A DNA stretch of 64,000 bases from CBDEGK01 sp965237855 (GCA_965237855.1 CBDEGK010000004.1:992001-1056000), one strand, 5' to 3'. Positions 17,134-29,063 are shown, counted from the first letter of the stretch. A program made the numbers and translations. The notes: generated by a model not told the origin, from the sequence alone.

Positions 17134-18243
17134 ATGCATGCCGACAAATTTATTGCTTACGAAGAAGGCATCTACCTGCTCAATCACTCGGTGGGTAGGC
17201 CACCGCGCAATGTGCCAGGTTTCGCTGACACACATTTTTTTCAACACTGGCAAACGCAGGCTGATGATGTGTGGCCACAATGGTTGCAGGAAATCGATGG
17301 CTTTCGCAGGGCACTGGCCAGTTTACTCAACAGCCCCTTCGACAATTTCTGCCCACAGACAAACTTGTCCGGCGCGCTCAGCAAACTATTGGGCGCCCTG
17401 CCGCGCGATTCTGGCCGCAACGTTATCATCTACTGTGAGCAGGATTTCCCCTCCATCGGCTTTGTGCTGGACCAGGCCAGAAAACAGGGCCTGGAGCTGC
17501 GCTGCATTGGTGCTGACAGTGATGTTCTCGATCTGCAAACATGGTCGCAGCATCTGAGCGAAGAGGTACTGTGCGTATTGGTTACCCACGTGCATTCGAA
17601 TACCAGCGTGCAGGTCGATGTCGCCGCTATTTGTCAGTTGGCTCGCATGCAGGGTGTTCTGTCTATTGTGGATATCGCCCAATCCGTCGGGGTCGTGCCG
17701 ATTGACCTGCAAGCCTGGCAGGCTGATTTTGTGCTGGGTTCCTGCGTCAAATGGTTGTGCGGCGGACCCGGTGCTGCCTTCCTCTGGGCGGATCCCGGTA
17801 TTGTAAACACCTGCGAACCCACCGATGTGGGCTGGTGGTCGCACGCCAATCCGTTTGAATTCAACATTCACGATTTCCGCTACGCCGACGGTGTTTTGCG
17901 TTTCTGGGGTGGCACACCGTCGGTGCTGCCCTACGTGGTCGCCCACAACAGCATCGCGCTGATCGACGACATCGGCCTGGAGATTGTTCGCGCCCACAAC
18001 CTGGCTTACAACCGGAAAATTCTTAAGCAGATCGCCGAAGGCGTCTCGCTAACACCGCTGGCCGAGTCACAGCGAGGCGGGACATTAGTACTAAATTTCG
18101 GCAAACATCAGCCTGAAGTGGAGCAGCGACTCAATGACGCCGGCATACGATTCGACTCGCGCTCGACCGGTCTGCGCATGTCACCGCATATCTACAACAG
18201 CATGTCGGAGCTGGACATTGTCCTGCAGTGCCTGCAGCTGTAG
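17134..18243 (+). CDS. Kynureninase-like PLP-dependent enzyme (aminotransferase class V)
   Basis: A 369-residue fold-type I PLP enzyme. IYLLNHSVGRPPRN (13-26) matches the N-terminal substrate loop of the class. SIVDIAQSVGVVPID (177-191) holds the PLP-pyridine Asp180. ADFVLGSCVKWLCGGPGAAFLW carries the Schiff-base Lys206 in the kynureninase-style K-W/Y-L-x-GGPG context. It is shorter than typical bacterial kynureninase (about 416). It starts 7 nt after the PrnB-like gene and is almost certainly cotranscribed. Together they suggest oxidative opening of an indole-like ring then side-chain cleavage. True kynureninase activity, or action on a modified kynurenine, cannot be decided from sequence. 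Confidence 0.78.
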   Translation: MHADKFIAYEEGIYLLNHSVGRPPRNVPGFADTHFFQHWQTQADDVWPQWLQEIDGFRRALASLLNSPFDNFCPQTNLSGALSKLLGALPRDSGRNVIIYCEQDFPSIGFVLDQARKQGLELRCIGADSDVLDLQTWSQHLSEEVLCVLVTHVHSNTSVQVDVAAICQLARMQGVLSIVDIAQSVGVVPIDLQAWQADFVLGSCVKWLCGGPGAAFLWADPGIVNTCEPTDVGWWSHANPFEFNIHDFRYADGVLRFWGGTPSVLPYVVAHNSIALIDDIGLEIVRAHNLAYNRKILKQIAEGVSLTPLAESQRGGTLVLNFGKHQPEVEQRLNDAGIRFDSRSTGLRMSPHIYNSMSELDIVLQCLQL

Positions 18244-18294
18244 CGCTTCCGTCGAGTGGTAGCTAAAACTTCTAAGAAAGAGATAGAAATCGCT

Positions 18295-19374
18295 CTAAAG
18301 GAAACGGTCCCGGGGCACTATCAACAGGCGATCGCCCGCATAGGAGCCCATGTATACCTTGTCGCCAGCGGCAACGGCGACCGTCGCCGCCCCCATTGGC
18401 GGTCCGCGATGGCTGAACACGGTTCGGTGCTGCATGGTGTCCGGATCCAGCTCGACAATTTCAAAGCCTGCGCCACAGGTGACGGATTGGTCCTCGAAGC
18501 AAGCCATGGTCTCGCGCATGTCGCCGGTATGGGATGCCAGCCACAGCTTGCCCTCGGGACTCCAGGCACTGTTATCCACGCTGGGAATCTCGGCTACCGC
18601 CACCGTCGACCGGGTTTGCAGGTCGTACTTGTGCACCTGCTTGTTCATATACATATTGATAAACACATAGCGATTATCAGCACTGATTTCGATACCGTTG
18701 GGCATGGCACCCTCAGTGCTTGACAGTGCCTGTAAACCCACCGACCGATTCCAGTACCACACTTCACCGGTAGTCATTCCCAGCAGGCTTTTGATCATGG
18801 CCAGGGAATCATCGGCGGGAAACATGCGCGTGAAAACCAGGTCGCCATTCGAAAGCCCAACCACGTCGTTCATGACGGTGTTGTCGGTTGGCAGGACGCA
18901 GCCACGCCAGTGCAATTGGGGGGAATCCCCCAGGGTCAGCTCGAACACCTCGACCGACTCGCGCCCGCCGTGGTTAACCACCAGATAACGCCAGTGGCCA
19001 TCACTGAGCTGGTGCAGGTGCGTGCCATGGGGGCTGAAATGCTCACCTGGCGCTGTATCACAACTGGCATCGCCCCAGGCTTTACCGGTGGTGTTCTCAC
19101 CCTCTCCGGAGAATAACGTGGTTATGCTGCGATCGGTGGTATCGAACAGCGCAATATTGCCGCTGCCCTCTCCCTCCATACCGGCAAACTGGCTCAACAG
19201 CAGATAGCGCTCTCCCGGCACAACCGCCAGGTCTTCCGGCGCCTGCAATCCGCACACCACCTCCAGGTCATCGGCGGAATGGCAATCGGTAATCAGGGCG
19301 CCTTCAGGCGTGCCACAGGCGCTTAGGAACAACGCAAAAAGTGCCACCATTGCGGTATGGGTCAGGGTTCTCAT
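18295..19374 (-). CDS. Lipoprotein with a beta-propeller (SMP-30/arylesterase-like) domain
   Basis: A 359-residue lipoprotein with lipobox LSAC (Cys20). The rest looks like a beta-propeller: repeated blade-like strands and motifs such as PNGIEISADNRYVFINMYMN and NSAWSPEGKLWLASH, as in SMP-30/gluconolactonase and paraoxonase-type lactonases. FSPHGTHLHQLSDGHWRYLVVNHGG resembles the arylesterase GIS/HPHGI region. It converges on the kynureninase-like gene. Lactonase or esterase activity is possible but the metal ligands cannot be assigned with confidence. Confidence 0.7.
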   Translation of the reverse strand: MRTLTHTAMVALFALFLSACGTPEGALITDCHSADDLEVVCGLQAPEDLAVVPGERYLLLSQFAGMEGEGSGNIALFDTTDRSITTLFSGEGENTTGKAWGDASCDTAPGEHFSPHGTHLHQLSDGHWRYLVVNHGGRESVEVFELTLGDSPQLHWRGCVLPTDNTVMNDVVGLSNGDLVFTRMFPADDSLAMIKSLLGMTTGEVWYWNRSVGLQALSSTEGAMPNGIEISADNRYVFINMYMNKQVHKYDLQTRSTVAVAEIPSVDNSAWSPEGKLWLASHTGDMRETMACFEDQSVTCGAGFEIVELDPDTMQHRTVFSHRGPPMGAATVAVAAGDKVYMGSYAGDRLLIVPRDRFL

Positions 19375-19443
19375 CTTTTTTATCTCCTGGTCGAATAATG
19401 TCCAGCGCGGAGTATAAGCTACAGCGGCGCTCGCGGGGCGGTT

Positions 19444-20637
19444 TTAGAGAAAGCCGCTCGCTTGCAGCTGCGCTGAATAGCTAGCGGCGGCTTCGCGGTG
19501 GGCCTCACGGTAAACTGCCAGATCCATGTTCCGCAGGCGCTGCCCAACTGGCTCTGCAGTAGGCCGCGGACAAGTGCCCTGCATACTTTCCAGCATGCGG
19601 GCACCGAGCGTCCGGCTGAAATGCACCGGGTCATTGAACCAGGTATTCATCTCTTCCCCCGGCAGTGAGGAGGTGTTGAATTGGGTATAGCCGGTAAAAT
19701 TCCACACCGGTTCCAGCACATCTTCATGACGCCGTTCAAAGCGTTGTAGCCGGCTCAGCCAATCCACAAACAACGGCGCCGCGCCCTGCGCATAAAGCAC
19801 ATTCTGGTGCAGTGCATGGGACGGGTTAACGAATAATTGCAGGCGCGCACCGGACCGCCTGGCACTATCGGCCACGGCCCTCAGTAGACGGAAGTACTCA
19901 TCCATTCGCTGCGCCATGACCTGTTCACCCAGTGACATCTGCTGGCTAACAATGGCATTGGAAAAGGCGTGAATCCGACGAAAAACCTTCCCTTGCTGCT
20001 GCGCCAGTGCGACAGAGTCTTGCGCACCAGGCTGGGCGCGCAACTCCCAGGAGCCATCACTGTCCAGCCTACGAGACAGTGCTGCAATGTGGTCTGGGTT
20101 CTGTTGCCAGAGGGTCTGTAGCGAACTCGAGGTGGTATCCACTGCCAACAACAGGCTGAAATAATCGCGCGCCGCCTGCAGGGGATAGAGCAGGTTGTAG
20201 GTAGCTTGCTTCGAGTATGGGAAACGGTTTTCAACAAAACCCTTGGACAGTTCCGTGCCCTTGAGCACGGCCTCAAAGTCGAGGCCCAGGTAGATGGTAT
20301 GGGTGAAGTCGACTGTCTGTTGTTGCAAACGATGCGCTTCATATAGTGAGCCCCCAGGCAAGGCCGCGTTATAACAATGGTTCGAATCCAGCATCGTGCA
20401 GGACAGGCCCTCACCCACGCGAGACGTCCCCAGCAGCAACACCGCCGGTTGGCGCCACTGCAGTGCGTGGGGTTTGGTCAGCGACAGGCCATCAGTAAAA
20501 GTACTCTTGAAGCGGTTCACGCCATTCACGCGCGTCAGTTCCCACAGCCCGAAGGGGTCGACCAGAGTATTGAACGCGGCCACCAGCACGTAGGGCAGCA
20601 ACAGCGCTAGCAGGAGCCTGCTGAGGTATTGTTTCAT
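19444..20637 (-). CDS. Membrane-anchored SGNH-like partner of an MBOAT acyltransferase
   Basis: A 397-residue protein with an N-terminal membrane anchor (about 6-25) and VDPFGLW. LLLGTSRVGEG could supply a nucleophilic Ser72, and NDPVHFS near the C terminus supplies a D-x-x-H pair (Asp336, His339). These are features of SGNH/GDSL-type hydrolases such as AlgJ-like O-acetylation proteins. It lies 17 nt after the MBOAT gene, so the two probably form a polysaccharide or glycoconjugate O-acylation unit. The ATG giving MKQYLSRLLLALLLPYVLVA was chosen; an upstream in-frame start would overlap the MBOAT gene. Confidence 0.68.
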   Translation of the reverse strand: MKQYLSRLLLALLLPYVLVAAFNTLVDPFGLWELTRVNGVNRFKSTFTDGLSLTKPHALQWRQPAVLLLGTSRVGEGLSCTMLDSNHCYNAALPGGSLYEAHRLQQQTVDFTHTIYLGLDFEAVLKGTELSKGFVENRFPYSKQATYNLLYPLQAARDYFSLLLAVDTTSSSLQTLWQQNPDHIAALSRRLDSDGSWELRAQPGAQDSVALAQQQGKVFRRIHAFSNAIVSQQMSLGEQVMAQRMDEYFRLLRAVADSARRSGARLQLFVNPSHALHQNVLYAQGAAPLFVDWLSRLQRFERRHEDVLEPVWNFTGYTQFNTSSLPGEEMNTWFNDPVHFSRTLGARMLESMQGTCPRPTAEPVGQRLRNMDLAVYREAHREAAASYSAQLQASGFL

Positions 20638-20654
20638 TGATGGCTCAGACGTGT

Positions 20655-22142
20655 TCAAAACTGGAAGTACAAAAATTCGCTGACTTCGGTCAGGTTCATC
20701 GCCGACAGTGCCAGCAACACACCAATGTAAATGGCCCAGCCGGTGTTGGCTCGCCACTGCAGCGCCAGCACCGGTGGCCGTCCTGCCCGCAGGCGGGTCA
20801 AGGTCACCTCCTCCACTTCAAACAACTGAAAGGTGTTGGGCAAACACCAACAGACCAGTAGCGCCAGCGACAACAGAGCCAATCCTAATTCCGTGGCCCA
20901 GGTGCTGGCGCCGGTGAAAACCAGCGCATCAATCCATTTGCTGCCGTGCAGAGCTTGCAGGTAAGTCTCTGATATCGCCACGCCCTCCCAGTACACCAGC
21001 TGGTTCAATAAATGCAGGGCGACATCGAGGGACTCAGCGCGGAAAAACAACAGGCTGAAAACGAAGGTCAGGAAGGTGGCCACTTGCATGCTCATCAGGT
21101 AGGCGTGGTTACCGGGCAGCTTGAACGGTTTGGATACACTGGTCTGCCACATGCGCTGCGCCACCACCAGCACGCCATGCAATACGCCAAACACAACAAA
21201 GGTCCAGCCGGCGCCGTGCCAGATCCCGCTGAGCACCATGGTGATGAGCAGGTTGAAACGCTGGCGAAATCGATTGCGCACAAATCCACCCAGGGGTGTA
21301 AACACGTATTCGCGCAGGAAGCGGGCCAGGGTTGCATGCCACATGCGCCAGAACTCGCCGATATTGCGAGCCCGGTAGGCTGAAAAAAAGTTCACCGGCA
21401 ACTTGATGCCAAACAGGCAGGCCCGGCCAATAGCCATATCGCTGTATCCGGAAAAATCGAAATAGAGCTGGAAGGTATAGGCGAACAGGCCAATGAAGAC
21501 ATCGACACTGTTGAGTGCGCCCAACGCAGTGCCGGCCTCGAATACCGGCAGCGCGAAGAGGCTGAAGCCATCGGCTATGACGACCTTTTTGAACAGGCCA
21601 ATACTGATAATGGACAGGCCAACCACCAGCTTGCGCCCGCGCAGGGGCGCCTTGTCCAGGGCGCGGTACTGATCCAGCATTTCTGAGTGGTGGACAATGG
21701 GGCCGGCGATCAGCTGGGGGAAGAAGGTCACGAACAGGCTGAACTCCAGCAAGCTGTGGGGTTTAGTCACACCCTTGTAGCTGTCGACAATGTAAGTGAT
21801 CTGCTGAAAGGTATAAAAGCTGATGGCCAGTGGCAGCACGATGTGCTCCACCATAAAGCTGGTTTCCATCAGCAGGTTGAGGTTGCTGACGAAGAAATTG
21901 AAATACTTGAAATATCCCAGTAATCCCAGGTTAAAGGCGACGCCCACGACCAATAACCACTTGCCACCTGTGGCAGCACCGGCCACCAGGCGCCGGCCCA
22001 GGGTGAGATTGACCATCATCGACAGCAGGATCAGGGGTACATACACCGGGTTCCACCAGCTGTAAAAAAACAGCGATGACAGCGTTAACCAGGCCACGGA
22101 AAGGCGACCGTGACCACTGCGTTGAAGCAGGTGAAATCCCAA
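20655..22142 (-). CDS. MBOAT-family O-acyltransferase (AlgI/DltB-like)
   Basis: A multi-pass membrane O-acyltransferase of 495 residues from a TTG at 22142. It shows LAISFYTFQQITYIVDSYKG, FVTFFPQLIAGPI, YFDFSGYSDMAIG, the NFFSAYRARNIGEFWRMWHATL loop and LSGIWHGAGWTF with the catalytic His. The usual N terminus is encoded upstream (LFNSLEFLLLFLPTVLL, codons 22190-22143). It is preceded by AGG at 22193-22191, where homologues as I remember them have ATG, so the start codon seems lost or misread. It pairs with the downstream SGNH-like protein. Confidence 0.9.
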   Translation of the reverse strand: MGFHLLQRSGHGRLSVAWLTLSSLFFYSWWNPVYVPLILLSMMVNLTLGRRLVAGAATGGKWLLVVGVAFNLGLLGYFKYFNFFVSNLNLLMETSFMVEHIVLPLAISFYTFQQITYIVDSYKGVTKPHSLLEFSLFVTFFPQLIAGPIVHHSEMLDQYRALDKAPLRGRKLVVGLSIISIGLFKKVVIADGFSLFALPVFEAGTALGALNSVDVFIGLFAYTFQLYFDFSGYSDMAIGRACLFGIKLPVNFFSAYRARNIGEFWRMWHATLARFLREYVFTPLGGFVRNRFRQRFNLLITMVLSGIWHGAGWTFVVFGVLHGVLVVAQRMWQTSVSKPFKLPGNHAYLMSMQVATFLTFVFSLLFFRAESLDVALHLLNQLVYWEGVAISETYLQALHGSKWIDALVFTGASTWATELGLALLSLALLVCWCLPNTFQLFEVEEVTLTRLRAGRPPVLALQWRANTGWAIYIGVLLALSAMNLTEVSEFLYFQF

Positions 22143-22211
22143 TAAAACCGTGGGCAGGAATAGCAGTAGAAACTCAAGAGAGTTGAATAACCTGCGCGGA
22201 TTATACGGTAC

Positions 22212-23201
22212 CTACTGGGGTATCGCCGCCTCGAGCTGGACCACCCAATCATCCCAATCCGCCAGCAACGAGGTCTGTTGTGTCCAGCGCCGGGTGCGTT
22301 GACATACCCTCAGCGCATGCTCGCGGGTGACACCCACCTTGTCGAGGCGCAAACATCGCTCGGGGTCCCACCAGTTGTCGTCACCCTTGTAGCGCAGTAT
22401 GTAATCCAGACGCACCAGGCTGTGGAGTACACCATAGCTGTAAAAGTAGTCGAGGGCCTCGGCGCGATCCCAACCGGGAGCGAAGCCACCAATCCAGGTT
22501 TCCAACAAGCGCTCCTCGGTCTCGGCGCTGGTGGGGCTGTACTCATCAGCCAGCAGCCACACCATGTCGTCGATACCATTGCGACAGCCGGCATGCTCCC
22601 AATCGATCCAGCAAATTTCGTCGCGACTGTTTATGACGGCATTGCCCGGGCGCGCATCCCATTTTACGAATTGAGGCTCGCGCAGTTGCAACTGCTCCAC
22701 CAGCGCATCAGCGGGTATAGTGGGGGGGGATATATTCAGGTACCCCGCCACCGCTTGGCGCCGGGAAAACAATTTGTCGAACCAGGGCCGCTCGGTTCCC
22801 AGGTTCACCAGTTGCTGACTCAAGCCCGCTTCGTGAGCAGACCGCTGGCAGAACACAAGGCCAGACAGAGCGCTACTCAGCAGTGCTTCCGCCGCCAGGG
22901 TATCGGCATTATCGAGTTTCTCGGTGAGACGCTCAGCGCCCAGGTCCTGTTGCAACAACCAGTGTTCACGCCAGGCTATGAGCCGCGGCACCGGCGCCTT
23001 GGCGCCATTGAGCACACGTAACACCAGCGCTTCCAGCTTGGCCCGCTGTAGATGCTTGCGGTGGGTAACAATAAGGCTTTGCTCGCCGAAATGAGCGCGC
23101 ATGGAATCGCGCGATTCGCCGCCGGGCGCAGCAATAGAATCGGGGGTCTGCCCCACCAGTTCCTGGCAGATATCCGCGAATTCCTGCGGGTCTCGGGCCA
23201 T
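22212..23201 (-). CDS. Aminoglycoside phosphotransferase (APH)-family kinase
   Basis: A 329-residue protein kinase-like fold protein. The catalytic loop is FVKWDARPGNAVINS and the Mg-binding DFG equivalent is ICWIDWEHAGCRNGIDDMVWLL. It resembles the choline/APH kinase superfamily, which phosphorylates small hydroxylated compounds; antibiotic resistance should not be assumed. It lies 12 nt after greA and may be cotranscribed with carAB-greA. Confidence 0.8.
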   Translation of the reverse strand: MARDPQEFADICQELVGQTPDSIAAPGGESRDSMRAHFGEQSLIVTHRKHLQRAKLEALVLRVLNGAKAPVPRLIAWREHWLLQQDLGAERLTEKLDNADTLAAEALLSSALSGLVFCQRSAHEAGLSQQLVNLGTERPWFDKLFSRRQAVAGYLNISPPTIPADALVEQLQLREPQFVKWDARPGNAVINSRDEICWIDWEHAGCRNGIDDMVWLLADEYSPTSAETEERLLETWIGGFAPGWDRAEALDYFYSYGVLHSLVRLDYILRYKGDDNWWDPERCLRLDKVGVTREHALRVCQRTRRWTQQTSLLADWDDWVVQLEAAIPQ

Positions 23202-23213
23202 GGGATAGTCGAC

Positions 23214-23686
23214 CTAGAGGTGTTGCACCTGGTCGATTTCGTACTCGATATCGCCGCCGGGGGCGCGCACCACCACCACGTCACCCTCTTCCTTGCCGAT
23301 CAGGGCGCGGGCAATCGGTGAGGTGACAGAAATCTTGTTACTCTTAATTTCTGCTTCATCTTCGCCGACGATCTGGTAGCGGACCGCTGCGTCGGTTTCC
23401 ACGTTAATGAGATCCACCGTGGTGCCAAAAATGACCTTGCCGGTCTTGTTAATCTTGGTGACATCAATCACCTGGGCTTCGGCGAGTTTGCCTTCGATCT
23501 CGCCGATACGACCTTCGGCAAAACTCTGTTGTTCACGCGCTGCATGATATTCAGCGTTCTCTTTCAGATCACCGTGTGCCCGCGCCTCGGCAATGGCCTG
23601 GGTAATACGCGGACGCTCTACTTTTTTCAGGTGATTCAGCTCCTCTCGCAGAGCCCTCTCACCACCCACTGTCATCGGAACTGCGC

Positions 23687-23690
<4 letters not shown>
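23214..23690 (-). CDS. greA: Transcript cleavage factor GreA
   Basis: A 158-residue GreA, which rescues backtracked RNA polymerase. The coiled coil contains EARAHGDLKENAEYHAAREQ with the tip acidic residues. The C-terminal domain has GKVIFGTTVDL and SPIARALIGKEEGDVV. Its ATG overlaps the carB stop in an ATGA junction, and carA-carB-greA is a common gammaproteobacterial order. Confidence 0.98.
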
Positions 23691-26891
<3,201 letters not shown>

Positions 26892-26908
<17 letters not shown>

Positions 26909-28037
26909 GCGCTATTAATTCCAGAAAGTGATCAAACAGAGGGGCTGCGTCGTGGGGGCCGGGGCTGGCTTCCGGGTGGCCCTGGAAGCTGAAGGCGGCC
27001 TTATCGGTACGATGTATTCCCTGCAAGGTATTATCAAACAACGACTTGTGAGTCACCCGCAGATTATCCGGCAGCGCTGTCTCGTTTACTGCGAAGCCGT
27101 GGTTCTGGCTGGTAATCAGTACCGTGCCATCGTCCAGGTTCTGCACCGGGTGATTGGCCCCGTGATGGCCGAATTTCATTTTCATGGTGTTGGCGCCACT
27201 AGCCAGCGCCAGTAACTGGTGGCCCAGACAGATGCCGAACACGGGAGTATCAGTTTCAAGTATCCCCTGGATGGCGGCGATGGCGTAATCACAGGGTTCC
27301 GGATCACCGGGGCCATTAGACAAGAACACACCGTCGGGATTCATAGCCAACACCTCAGCCGCCGACGTCTGCGCCGGTACCACGGTCAGGCGGCAGCCGC
27401 GGTCAACCAGCAGGCGTAGAATATTGCGCTTAACCCCATAGTCGTATGCCACCACATGGTGTTCCAACTCATCATCGGCGGCTTGTCGATACCCAGACCC
27501 CAGCTCCCAACTACCCTGGCTCCAGCGATAGGACTCAGACACAGTGACTACTTTGGCGAGGTCCATGCCCTTGAGACCGGCAAAGCCGCGTGCTTGTTCC
27601 AAGGCCTGGGCTTCATCCAGATCCGGGCCCGCCATAACGCAGCCGTTCTGGGCGCCTTTCTCGCGCAGGATGCGGGTCAGGCGACGGGTATCAATATCGG
27701 CAATCGCCACCACACCGCGTCGTTGCAGGTAGTCTTGCAAGTTCCCCTGGTTACGAAAACTACTGGCCAGGAGCGGCAAGTCACGAATCACCAGCCCGGA
27801 GGCCCACACATCCGTAGATTCCTCGTCTTCTGGCGTAGTGCCGGTATTGCCAATATGGGGATAGGTCAGGGTTATGATCTGACGGGCGTATGAAGGATCG
27901 GTAAGAATCTCCTGGTAGCCGGTCATGGCGGTATTGAATACCACCTCACCGACAGAGGCACCAACGGCACCAATTGCCAATCCTTTGAAAACACTGCCAT
28001 CTTCTAAGGCTAGAATGGCTGGATTGAACAAAAGCAT
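26892..28037 (-). CDS. carA: Carbamoyl-phosphate synthase small subunit
   Basis: A 381-residue CarA, the glutaminase subunit. The N-terminal domain has TAMTGYQEILTDPSYARQ. The class I amidotransferase domain holds the nucleophile in VFGICLGHQLLALA and the His/Glu pair in FSFQGHPEASPGPHD. NGPGDPEPC is typical. GGGAG precedes the ATG. Transcription probably starts about 160 nt upstream, with a terminator-like hairpin in between. Confidence 0.99.
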
Positions 28038-28087
28038 CTCCCGGTATCAGGGGTGCCCAGGCCATTAGCTGAATATTTCGCGCCCGC

Positions 28088-28123
28088 AAAAAAAGCGAGA
28101 TGAGTGGGTTCATCTCGCTTTTT
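28088..28123 (-). terminator. Terminator-like hairpin in the carA leader (candidate attenuator)
   Basis: A 14-bp perfect stem (arms 28090-28103 and 28110-28123, AAAAAGCGAGATGA and complement) with a 6-nt loop. On the minus strand it ends in a T7 run. It lies about 50 nt before the carA ATG and downstream of its promoter, so read-through must be controlled or partial. The hairpin is T-flanked on both strands, but no gene on the plus strand ends here. Confidence 0.7.
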
Positions 28124-28145
28124 CTATGACGGTTTAGGCAATGGT

Positions 28146-28184
28146 TCAGAGCACCGAAGTCTGAGTGGCGGGCCTGTCCCGCAC
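28146..28184 (-). CDS. Possible 12-codon carA leader peptide
   Basis: A GTG-initiated reading frame of 12 codons (MRDRPATQTSVL) between the carA promoter and the terminator-like hairpin. It carries CGG and AGG arginine codons near its start. A small GCGGG/CCCGC hairpin overlaps it. The ribosome-binding sequence (TAAGAGA) is too close to the GTG, so translation is uncertain. Confidence 0.35.
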   Translation of the reverse strand: MRDRPATQTSVL

Positions 28185-28203
28185 TCTCTTAATCTGGCGC
28201 GCG

Positions 28204-28232
28204 ATTTTACGGCATCGACCGATGGGTGGCAA
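28204..28232 (-). promoter_or_regulatory. carAB promoter
   Basis: On the minus strand, -35 TTGCCA (28227-28232) and -10 TAAAAT (28204-28209) with a 17-nt spacer. This predicts a start near 28197 and a leader of about 160 nt. Confidence 0.6.
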
Positions 28233-28243
28233 CCAAAAGCCGC

Positions 28244-28272
28244 TTTAAAGCGAATGCTTTAACCACTACTAT
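28244..28272 (+). promoter_or_regulatory. Autoregulatory promoter/operator of the second TetR gene
   Basis: -35 TTTAAA (28244-28249) and -10 TACTAT (28267-28272), 17-nt spacer. The perfect palindrome TTAAAGCGAATGCTTTAA (28245-28262) covers the spacer. It has the same 7-4-7 layout and related half-sites as the palindrome at 28971-28988. Confidence 0.6.
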
Positions 28273-28308
28273 TGGCGACATGAGCCTCCCCAATGCACAG
28301 CAGCTTCC

Positions 28309-28947
28309 ATGAACCCAATGAATGGCAAACAGGAAACACGTCACAGACTGTTGCTCGCGGCACTGTCCCTCTATGCCAGGGAGGGCTTGCACGGGGTGTC
28401 CCTACGCGCTATTAGCGCCGCCTCGGGATCGCGCAATTCTGCGGCGATGCACTATCACTTCGATAACAAGGCCGGTGTTATCCGCGCCCTGTTGGAAATG
28501 ATCTACGACGAGGTCGGCGCCATTGCCAGCCAACAGCAGCTGGCGACCACCATCAATGAAAGTACCGACTTGCGTGAGGTGCTGCGATTGAGCTTGATGC
28601 CCCTGGTGTCCCTGTCCCGGGATGTGGAATGGGGACCCAATGCGCTGGTATTCCTGGCCCGGTTACTGGGCGAGGCGGATGATGAACTGGCGGCCATCAG
28701 TAACGAACTCAGTGGTAATTTCTATCGCCGGGCCGATGCGCAACTGGCTCGCCTGCTGCCCGACCAGGGTGTGGAGGTGCGCCAGCTGCGACTGATTTTT
28801 ATGACCGTCAATGTTTTCCACGGTTTCGCTGACCTCGGCGCTCTCGGGCACACGCCATTCGGGGATCTGAGCACCATCGAGGATGAGGTTCTACTGGGGC
28901 ATTTGGTGGATTACCTCTACAATGGTCTGCTTGGCCCCTCACGCTAG
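28309..28947 (+). CDS. TetR/AcrR family transcriptional regulator
   Basis: A 212-residue regulator. The N-terminal helix-turn-helix (about 11-58) contains SLRAISAASGSRNSAAMHYHF; the C-terminal domain is the ligand/dimerisation part. A perfect palindrome lies over its own promoter and a related one lies between it and the acyl-CoA dehydrogenase gene 116 nt downstream. This suggests it represses itself and the downstream operon, probably sensing an acyl-CoA or related metabolite; the ligand is inference. Confidence 0.92.
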   Translation: MNPMNGKQETRHRLLLAALSLYAREGLHGVSLRAISAASGSRNSAAMHYHFDNKAGVIRALLEMIYDEVGAIASQQQLATTINESTDLREVLRLSLMPLVSLSRDVEWGPNALVFLARLLGEADDELAAISNELSGNFYRRADAQLARLLPDQGVEVRQLRLIFMTVNVFHGFADLGALGHTPFGDLSTIEDEVLLGHLVDYLYNGLLGPSR

Positions 28948-28970
28948 CCGGGCCGGAACATACTCTAAGT

Positions 28971-28988
28971 TCAAAGATCATTCTTTGA
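28971..28988. promoter_or_regulatory. TetR-type operator upstream of the acyl-CoA dehydrogenase operon
   Basis: Perfect inverted repeat TCAAAGATCATTCTTTGA, with 7-bp arms and a 4-nt centre. Its layout and half-sites match the palindrome over the TetR promoter (consensus TYAAAGM-N4-KCTTTRA). It sits about 75 nt before the dehydrogenase ATG. Confidence 0.6.
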
Positions 28989-29063
28989 GGTGGATTGGGC
29001 AGGCCCCACTGTGCTAAATTAGATGTTTACCCCTAACACATTGATTTCACTCAGGAGCTTTAC

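Noticed and set aside
15939..18243. Pyrrolnitrin biosynthesis cluster
   Set aside because: Only a PrnB-like gene is present. No prnA halogenase, prnC or prnD homologue is adjacent, and the partner is kynureninase-like.
20377..21383. Several plus-strand frames opposite the SGNH-like and MBOAT genes
   Set aside because: Low-complexity shadow translations rich in Gln, His and Arg; the minus-strand proteins carry clear membrane and catalytic motifs.
22212..23201. Aminoglycoside-resistance gene
   Set aside because: The APH-like fold is shared by many metabolic kinases. Nothing in the sequence or its neighbours (greA, carB) indicates antibiotic modification.
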